The translations under genes were made by a program, and so were the position numbers. DNA of 56,087 nucleotides from the NCBI GenBank assembly GCA_007279945.1, contig QYPG01000041.1, positions 1 to 56,087 of the forward strand, written 5' to 3'. Positions 52,408 to 56,087 of this stretch are shown here, one piece after another. The first letter of the stretch is position 1, and each line of letters opens with the position of its first letter. The notes below the pieces were generated by a model that worked only from the letters and a program-made list of their open reading frames with translations, did not search any database and was not told the origin of the DNA. Source of the DNA: Streptomycetaceae bacterium (lineage in GTDB: Bacteria; Actinomycetota; Actinomycetes; Nanopelagicales; Nanopelagicaceae).

Positions 52408-52935
52408 TTATTTACTTGCTGGTGCTGAACTTGTGGTGATTTTTTCTTGTCGAACATCTGCACGGGGGTTGTCTGCAGTTTTTGAACTCGAAGGAAGAGC
52501 GCGCAAAAGTGCGATCTCACCTTCGAAATCCTCAAGGGAGGCAAAGTTACGGTACACAGAGGCATAACGTAAGTAAGCGACCTCATCGAGTTCTCGAAGC
52601 GGTGCCAAAATAGCCATTCCCACTTCTTGAGCTTCGATTTCGGCCTGACCAGTGCTGCGAAGGTTTTCCTCCACGCGCTGAGCCAGTAGAACCAAATCAT
52701 CTTCATTGACCGGGCGACCCTGGCAGGCTTTACGAACACCGACCAAGACCTTTTCACGACTAAATGGCTCAGTAGCTCCGCTGCGCTTGATGATGCTGAG
52801 CACGGCTACTTCCTGAGTTGAAAAACGTTGACCGCACTGTGGGCACTCGCGGCGGCGGCGAATCTGGGTGCCATCTTCGGCAGGGCGAGAGTCGACGACG
52901 CGTGAATCATCGTGTCTGCAAAACGGGCAAATCAT
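52408..52935 (-). CDS. nrdR: Transcriptional repressor NrdR
   Basis: The 175-residue regulator has an N-terminal zinc ribbon (Cys3, Cys6, Cys31, Cys34) and an ATP-cone domain (about residues 48-138). It binds dATP and represses ribonucleotide reductase genes. The C-terminus carries a Lys/Ala/Ser-rich extension of about 25 residues beyond the usual 150. The gene precedes nrdJ in the same unit and a GGGAG ribosome binding site lies before the ATG. Paired NrdR-like boxes sit upstream, suggesting autoregulation. Confidence 0.95.
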   Translation of the reverse strand: MICPFCRHDDSRVVDSRPAEDGTQIRRRRECPQCGQRFSTQEVAVLSIIKRSGATEPFSREKVLVGVRKACQGRPVNEDDLVLLAQRVEENLRSTGQAEIEAQEVGMAILAPLRELDEVAYLRYASVYRNFASLEDFEGEIALLRALPSSSKTADNPRADVRQEKITTSSAPASK

Positions 52936-53013
52936 TTCGGCGTGTCTCCCTTCATCCTGCTTGCTTTTTCCCTTTTTAGCGCTAAAGAGGGGATTTCCAA
53001 ATATACTCCAAAA

Positions 53014-53029
53014 ACACTACTTATGGAAG
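53014..53029 (-). promoter_or_regulatory. Candidate NrdR box A
   Basis: ACACTACTTATGGAAG (plus strand) matches the left half of the NrdR consensus ACACTAnATATAGTGT but is degenerate on the right. It is 32 bp from box B, about three helical turns, the spacing typical of NrdR box pairs. On the minus strand a TATATT at 53001-53006 could be the -10, so the box would overlap the -35 region. Confidence 0.45.
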
Positions 53030-53045
53030 TTTTATTGGCTTTGAC

Positions 53046-53061
53046 CCCTACATCTAGTAGG
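53046..53061 (-). promoter_or_regulatory. Candidate NrdR box B
   Basis: CCCTACATCTAGTAGG contains the core CTACATCTAGT, close to the CTACATATAGT core in actinobacterial NrdR boxes, with dyad arms CCTAC/GTAGG. It lies 111 bp upstream of nrdR. Confidence 0.5.
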
Positions 53062-53086
53062 AACTATAAAGCATAACAGGAGGGTT

Positions 53087-53109
53087 TGCCTGCTCAGTAG
53101 GCAAACATT
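53087..53109 (-). other. Hairpin in the gap between the LysM gene and nrdR
   Basis: GTTTGCCT-ACTGAGC-AGGCAAAC on the minus strand has a perfect 8-bp stem. It lies 60 bp after the LysM gene stop. No T run follows, so termination would be weak. The rest of the 233-bp gap holds the nrdR promoter and NrdR boxes. Confidence 0.4.
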
Positions 53110-53168
53110 AGATGAACGGCGTGTCGGGGCTAGCACTCACCCAGCGCAGAACATATACCGCGTTCTTT

Positions 53169-53525
53169 CTAGGCAGTTGGGATGCGAAGACGGGCTCCAG
53201 CCACAATGTCATAGCCGCTTAAATTATTGGCTTCACGGATAGCTTCCACCATCGCCTGGGTATCTCCCTTTGAATATGCCGAGGCGATTGACCACAACGT
53301 GGCACCTGCTGGCACAGCTACGGTCACATATGAGCTGGCATGGCTGACTTGATCCCCTGCCCCAGATCGGGCGGCGAAGCCGGCCATTAGAACAACGGCC
53401 AACGAAGCAACGACAAGAGTGCGAGCAAGGCGGTCACGGCGATTGAGACCGCCGGACGGAGTGGCTAGAAAGCCCTGATTTACACTGCTTTTTAGAGCTA
53501 CTGAATTAAATGTTACTGCGCTCAT
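53169..53525 (-). CDS. LysM-domain membrane protein, likely SOS-induced cell division inhibitor (YneA-like)
   Basis: The 118-residue protein has a membrane helix near residues 36-53 (TLVVASLAVVLMAGFAA) and a C-terminal LysM domain (67-117) with YVTVAVPAGATLWSIASAYSKGDT and a closing ARLRIPTA. In Bacillus and Mycobacterium/Corynebacterium, YneA/ChiZ/DivS proteins next to lexA stop division during DNA damage. The divergent position beside lexA with two LexA boxes supports this. ATG 53525 has GAGGAGA upstream; the longer frame from 53660 overlaps the boxes. Confidence 0.83.
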   Translation of the reverse strand: MSAVTFNSVALKSSVNQGFLATPSGGLNRRDRLARTLVVASLAVVLMAGFAARSGAGDQVSHASSYVTVAVPAGATLWSIASAYSKGDTQAMVEAIREANNLSGYDIVAGARLRIPTA

Positions 53526-53571
53526 GTCGTTCTCCTCGTACTTTTTCTGCCCATGCCCTTGGGGAAGGTAA

Positions 53572-53587
53572 TCGAACACGTGTTCGA
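53572..53587. promoter_or_regulatory. LexA box (SOS operator) 1
   Basis: TCGAACACGTGTTCGA is a perfect 16-bp palindrome matching the actinobacterial SOS box TCGAACnnnnGTTCGA. It lies 46 bp upstream of the LysM gene and should control it. Confidence 0.92.
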
Positions 53588-53632
53588 ATAAGATAATTAA
53601 ACACCACACCACTGACAAAAGGCAAGTATTTT

Positions 53633-53648
53633 TCGAACAGGTGTTTGA
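53633..53648. promoter_or_regulatory. LexA box (SOS operator) 2
   Basis: TCGAACAGGTGTTTGA matches the same consensus with one asymmetric change. It lies 31 bp upstream of the lexA ATG, overlapping the expected -35 region of lexA, for autoregulation. Confidence 0.9.
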
Positions 53649-53679
53649 ATTTTGGGGCAATATCTGTCACTATCTATCC

Positions 53680-54306
53680 ATGAGCACACAGAGCCCTTCC
53701 AGCGCCGGCCTGAGCCCGCGCCAAGCCGAGATCCTTACCGTTATTCAGAGCGCTATGAATGAGCATGGCTATGCCCCTTCGATGCGTGAGATCGGCGCGG
53801 CCGTTGGCCTCACCTCCACTGCATCGGTGAAGTACCAGCTAGAAATCCTTGAATCTAAAGGCTTTATCCGTCGTGATGAAAGCAAAGGCCGTGCACTCGA
53901 ACTTACACCTGAAGATGCGAACGTAGATAAAACACGTCTCATTCCATTGGTGGGCCGCATTGCAGCCGGTGGTCCCATCACCGCTGAACAAGTTATTGAA
54001 GAGACCTATCCCCTTCCAGAATCGTTGGTGGGTAGTGGAGATTTGTTTATGCTCAAAGTCGTTGGCGAATCGATGATCGATGCAGCGATATGCGATGGTG
54101 ATTATGTTGTTATTCGTTCACAAAAAGATTGCAACAACGGAGAAATCGTTGCCGCGATGATTGATGGTGAAGCAACGGTGAAGACGTTCTCACGTAAAAA
54201 TGGGCATATCTGGCTGCTGCCAGCTAATGATGACTTTGCACCTATCGATGGCGATACTTGCGAAATCTTAGGAAAAGTAACGGCGGTTCTTCGCTCAGTT
54301 AAATAA
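53680..54306 (+). CDS. lexA: LexA repressor
   Basis: The 208-residue protein has an N-terminal winged helix (about residues 10-70, GYAPSMREIGAAVGL...SVKYQLEILESKGFIRRD) and the C-terminal autoprotease. The cleavage site is Ala96-Gly97 in RIAAGGPI; the catalytic pair is Ser131 (GESM) and Lys168 (TVKTF). Start ATG 53680 gives MSTQSPSSAGLSPRQ. A CACTAT hexamer six bases upstream may be a -10, so the mRNA could be leaderless. Last eight bases overlap the convergent methyltransferase. Confidence 0.95.
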   Translation: MSTQSPSSAGLSPRQAEILTVIQSAMNEHGYAPSMREIGAAVGLTSTASVKYQLEILESKGFIRRDESKGRALELTPEDANVDKTRLIPLVGRIAAGGPITAEQVIEETYPLPESLVGSGDLFMLKVVGESMIDAAICDGDYVVIRSQKDCNNGEIVAAMIDGEATVKTFSRKNGHIWLLPANDDFAPIDGDTCEILGKVTAVLRSVK

Positions 54307-54955
54307 TTACACGAGTAATAATCACGCGGGCTTGATCTCCGTAATGAACGCTGCCAGGTTCGTAGACATCTATGCGTTTAATTATTGGTGTTTTAATTGC
54401 CCCTAGTGCAACTAATAAATCGAGTTCTTCGGCAAAGCCTTTAGCTTCAAAGTGCTCATTATTAACACCAACAATCAACCAGCCATTATTAGCAAGCAGT
54501 GGCAATAAGTTGCGCAGGGATTGCGGGCCTAAATGTCCGTGGGTAAATGTGCCTGAAGAAAACAGCGCCTCATATGGTTTATTTTCATTCTCAACGCTCT
54601 CGGTTAAATCTCGGACATAGAGTTCGCGATAAACAGCGCTGGCATCTGCGCGAGTTTTCAATCTCGCCTGTGCCAACATCTCTGGCGAAATATCCATACC
54701 GTCTATAACTAACCCCGGCCGCAGTCTGGAGACATACATGCCAGTTAGACCAGTGCCCGTACCGATATCTAAAACGCGAGTAACGGCATCTACCTCATCA
54801 TTAAAGACTTCGGCAATCGCTTTGGGATATCGATACTGCTTGGCATCGACAAATGAAGACTCATAGGTGGCGGCCCACTTGGCATAGAGTCGACGATTAT
54901 CATCAGGGCTCTGTACTGAATACGCCTCATCTAAGCCCAAGGCTTCATCACTCAT
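54299..54955 (-). CDS. Class I SAM-dependent methyltransferase
   Basis: The 218-residue protein has the Rossmann methyltransferase fold, with motif I VLDIGTGTGLTGMY (about residues 61-74), the acidic residue in DGMDISPEML, and YEALFSSGTFTHGHLG. The N-terminus YAKWAATYESSF resembles WBSCR27/TylF-like or ubiE-like small-molecule methyltransferases. The substrate is unknown. The ATG has TAAAGT six bases upstream (54962-54967), fitting a leaderless mRNA. Confidence 0.85.
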   Translation of the reverse strand: MSDEALGLDEAYSVQSPDDNRRLYAKWAATYESSFVDAKQYRYPKAIAEVFNDEVDAVTRVLDIGTGTGLTGMYVSRLRPGLVIDGMDISPEMLAQARLKTRADASAVYRELYVRDLTESVENENKPYEALFSSGTFTHGHLGPQSLRNLLPLLANNGWLIVGVNNEHFEAKGFAEELDLLVALGAIKTPIIKRIDVYEPGSVHYGDQARVIITRVII

Positions 54956-54961
54956 ATCATC

Positions 54962-54967
54962 ACTTTA
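54962..54967 (-). promoter_or_regulatory. -10 box of a probable leaderless promoter for the methyltransferase
   Basis: TAAAGT on the minus strand ends six bases before ATG 54955; no ribosome binding site is visible. Confidence 0.4.
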
Positions 54968-55054
54968 AAGGTGATTCATGCTTGGGGCAACGATTTCAAC
55001 TAACTAGAATGGAGAAATTCAACTTGTGAGTTGTAATCGGTGAGATGGGGCTCG

Positions 55055-56087
55055 ATGCGCTTTTCGGTGAAGGCCGACGGTAATTGGCGGGCCTTTGGTC
55101 ACCGCAACTATCGAATTCTCTATCGCGCAAATGCCTTATCAAATATTGGCTCGTGGGTACAGCGAATTGCACAAGATTGGTTAGTTTTAGAACTTACTCA
55201 TAGTGGAACATATTTAGGAATTATCTCTGCGCTTCAGTTCACACCGTTTTTATTCGTCAGTCTTCAAGGCGGGGCAATGGCCGATCGCCTTAATAAACGC
55301 TTAGTTTTGATCTTTACAAATATTGCTGGCGGGTCAACGGCTTTAGCCCTTGGCCTGCTGATCGTCACACATCACGTGCAGTTGTGGCACGTGATGGTGA
55401 TGGCGTTTTTATTAGGCTCAAATGATGCGATTGATAAGCCTGTCCGGCAAAGCTTTGTCGCAGAACTTGTAGGCAAAAAAGATATGCCAAATGCTATTAG
55501 CCTGAACTCAGCTAATTTCAACGCCGGCCGCCTTATTGGGCCAGCAGTCTCAGGCTTATTGATTGCTGCTTTTGGTACCGGTCCAGCATTTTTAATTAAT
55601 GCCTGCACCTACATATTTGTAATATCTGCGATGTTTCGAATCAAAGATGATCAACTTTTTAAGGTACCTAAGGCCTCAGGTCCAGTTAGCGTGAAAGAGG
55701 GTCTGCGCTATGTGCGAGCGCGGCCCGATATTTTCGTCACCATGTCGGTGTGTTTCTTTATGGCCACATTTGGTTTGAACTTTCAGATCTTTAGCGCACT
55801 GATGGCAACGAAGGCTTTTCACAAAGGCGTCGCATCATTTGGGCTCTTAGGCACAATTTTGGCCATTGGATCACTCAGCGCAGCGCTATTTTCTCCACGA
55901 ATTGAAAGATTTAGATCGACAAAATTTGTTATTAAAGGTTCGATAGTTTTTAGTGTGATTATATTTATCAGCTCATTCATGCCCACCTATACGACGTATG
56001 CACTCTGTCTTCCATTCGCCGGCGCTGCCGCTTTAACCACCATGATTGCGGCAAACTCGGTTACCCAGCTGAACTCAGATCAGGTGA
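55055..56087 (+). CDS. MFS transporter, EntS-like drug/metabolite exporter (3' truncated by window)
   Basis: The frame is open from ATG 55055 to the window end, giving 344 residues of an MFS_3 type transporter. The start FGHRNYRILYRANALSNIGSWVQRIAQDWLVLELTH is typical for this family, followed by GGAMADRLNKR (loop 2-3 motif), the conserved NDAIDKPVRQSFVAELV region, and about nine helices. These export small molecules such as siderophores or drugs. The final bases GTG-A are in frame, not a TGA stop. The substrate is unknown. About 100 bp separates it from the divergent methyltransferase. Confidence 0.87.
   Translation, partial: MRFSVKADGNWRAFGHRNYRILYRANALSNIGSWVQRIAQDWLVLELTHSGTYLGIISALQFTPFLFVSLQGGAMADRLNKRLVLIFTNIAGGSTALALGLLIVTHHVQLWHVMVMAFLLGSNDAIDKPVRQSFVAELVGKKDMPNAISLNSANFNAGRLIGPAVSGLLIAAFGTGPAFLINACTYIFVISAMFRIKDDQLFKVPKASGPVSVKEGLRYVRARPDIFVTMSVCFFMATFGLNFQIFSALMATKAFHKGVASFGLLGTILAIGSLSAALFSPRIERFRSTKFVIKGSIVFSVIIFISSFMPTYTTYALCLPFAGAAALTTMIAANSVTQLNSDQV

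Noticed and set aside
53087-53109. Hairpin taken as a Rho-independent terminator of the LysM gene
   Set aside because: The stem is perfect but no T run follows on the minus strand; listed only as a hairpin.

Overview
The window looks like chromosome of a small, streamlined, low-to-moderate GC actinobacterium, most like the freshwater acI lineage (Nanopelagicales, Planktophila-type). The actinobacterial markers are SepH, a DUF7455 zinc protein beside the primary sigma factor, a PASTA-domain Ser/Thr kinase, split lycopene cyclase CrtYc/CrtYd, type II DAHP synthase, a SAM-IV riboswitch, Mycobacterium/Streptomyces-type LexA boxes and NrdR with NrdJ. Base composition appears to be in the mid-40s percent GC by eye (not computed). 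Genes are packed almost without spacers: most convergent neighbours overlap at their 3' ends. No tRNA, rRNA, CRISPR array, insertion sequence or prophage was seen, so this is core chromosome rather than a mobile island.

Layout. 1-2.9 kb: 3' end of a SulP transporter, an iron-type alcohol dehydrogenase with altered metal-site residues, a YbaK-like deacylase and a VOC protein. 2.9-12 kb: a carotenoid locus with a small membrane protein, CrtA-like monooxygenase, CruF-like hydratase, CruG-like glycosyltransferase, a CrtD/CrtI-like desaturase, a CDP-alcohol phosphatidyltransferase on the other strand, CrtE, CrtI, CrtB and convergent CrtYc/CrtYd. Together they can make lycopene and beta-cyclised carotene, and also hydrate, desaturate, oxidise and glycosylate a psi end group. 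12-13.2 kb: a TPP riboswitch controls a PnuT-like thiamine transporter overlapped by a P-loop kinase. 13.2-23 kb: PASTA kinase, endonuclease IV, two EamA transporters, threonine aldolase, Ogt, DAHP synthase, a phosphofructokinase with PPi-type residues, and xylulokinase. 23-28.6 kb (minus strand): rplS-lepB-rnhB-yraN-comM-dprA-era.

28.7-35.4 kb: inositol monophosphatase family protein, an MFS gene interrupted by one in-frame stop, sepH, corA, a phosphodiesterase, and the pseudouridine-catabolism pair psuG-pfkB. 35.4-43 kb: a topoisomerase IV-like A subunit lacking its C-terminal domain, an ABC-F ATPase, ParE/GyrB-like subunit, DUF7455, CDGSH protein and the primary sigma factor. 43-47.5 kb: metY-metX under a SAM-IV riboswitch, DUF4192, a secreted PKD protein and a Nudix hydrolase. 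47.4-56 kb: DinG-type helicase, B12-dependent ribonucleotide reductase nrdJ with nrdR and paired NrdR boxes, a LysM cell-division-inhibitor-like gene divergent from lexA with two SOS boxes, a methyltransferase and the 5' part of an MFS exporter.

Regulatory signals are unusually readable: two riboswitches, two LexA boxes, two NrdR-like boxes, a 14-bp palindrome between pfk and xylB, and at least eleven start codons lying 5-7 nt downstream of a TANNNT hexamer, which suggests widespread leaderless transcription.
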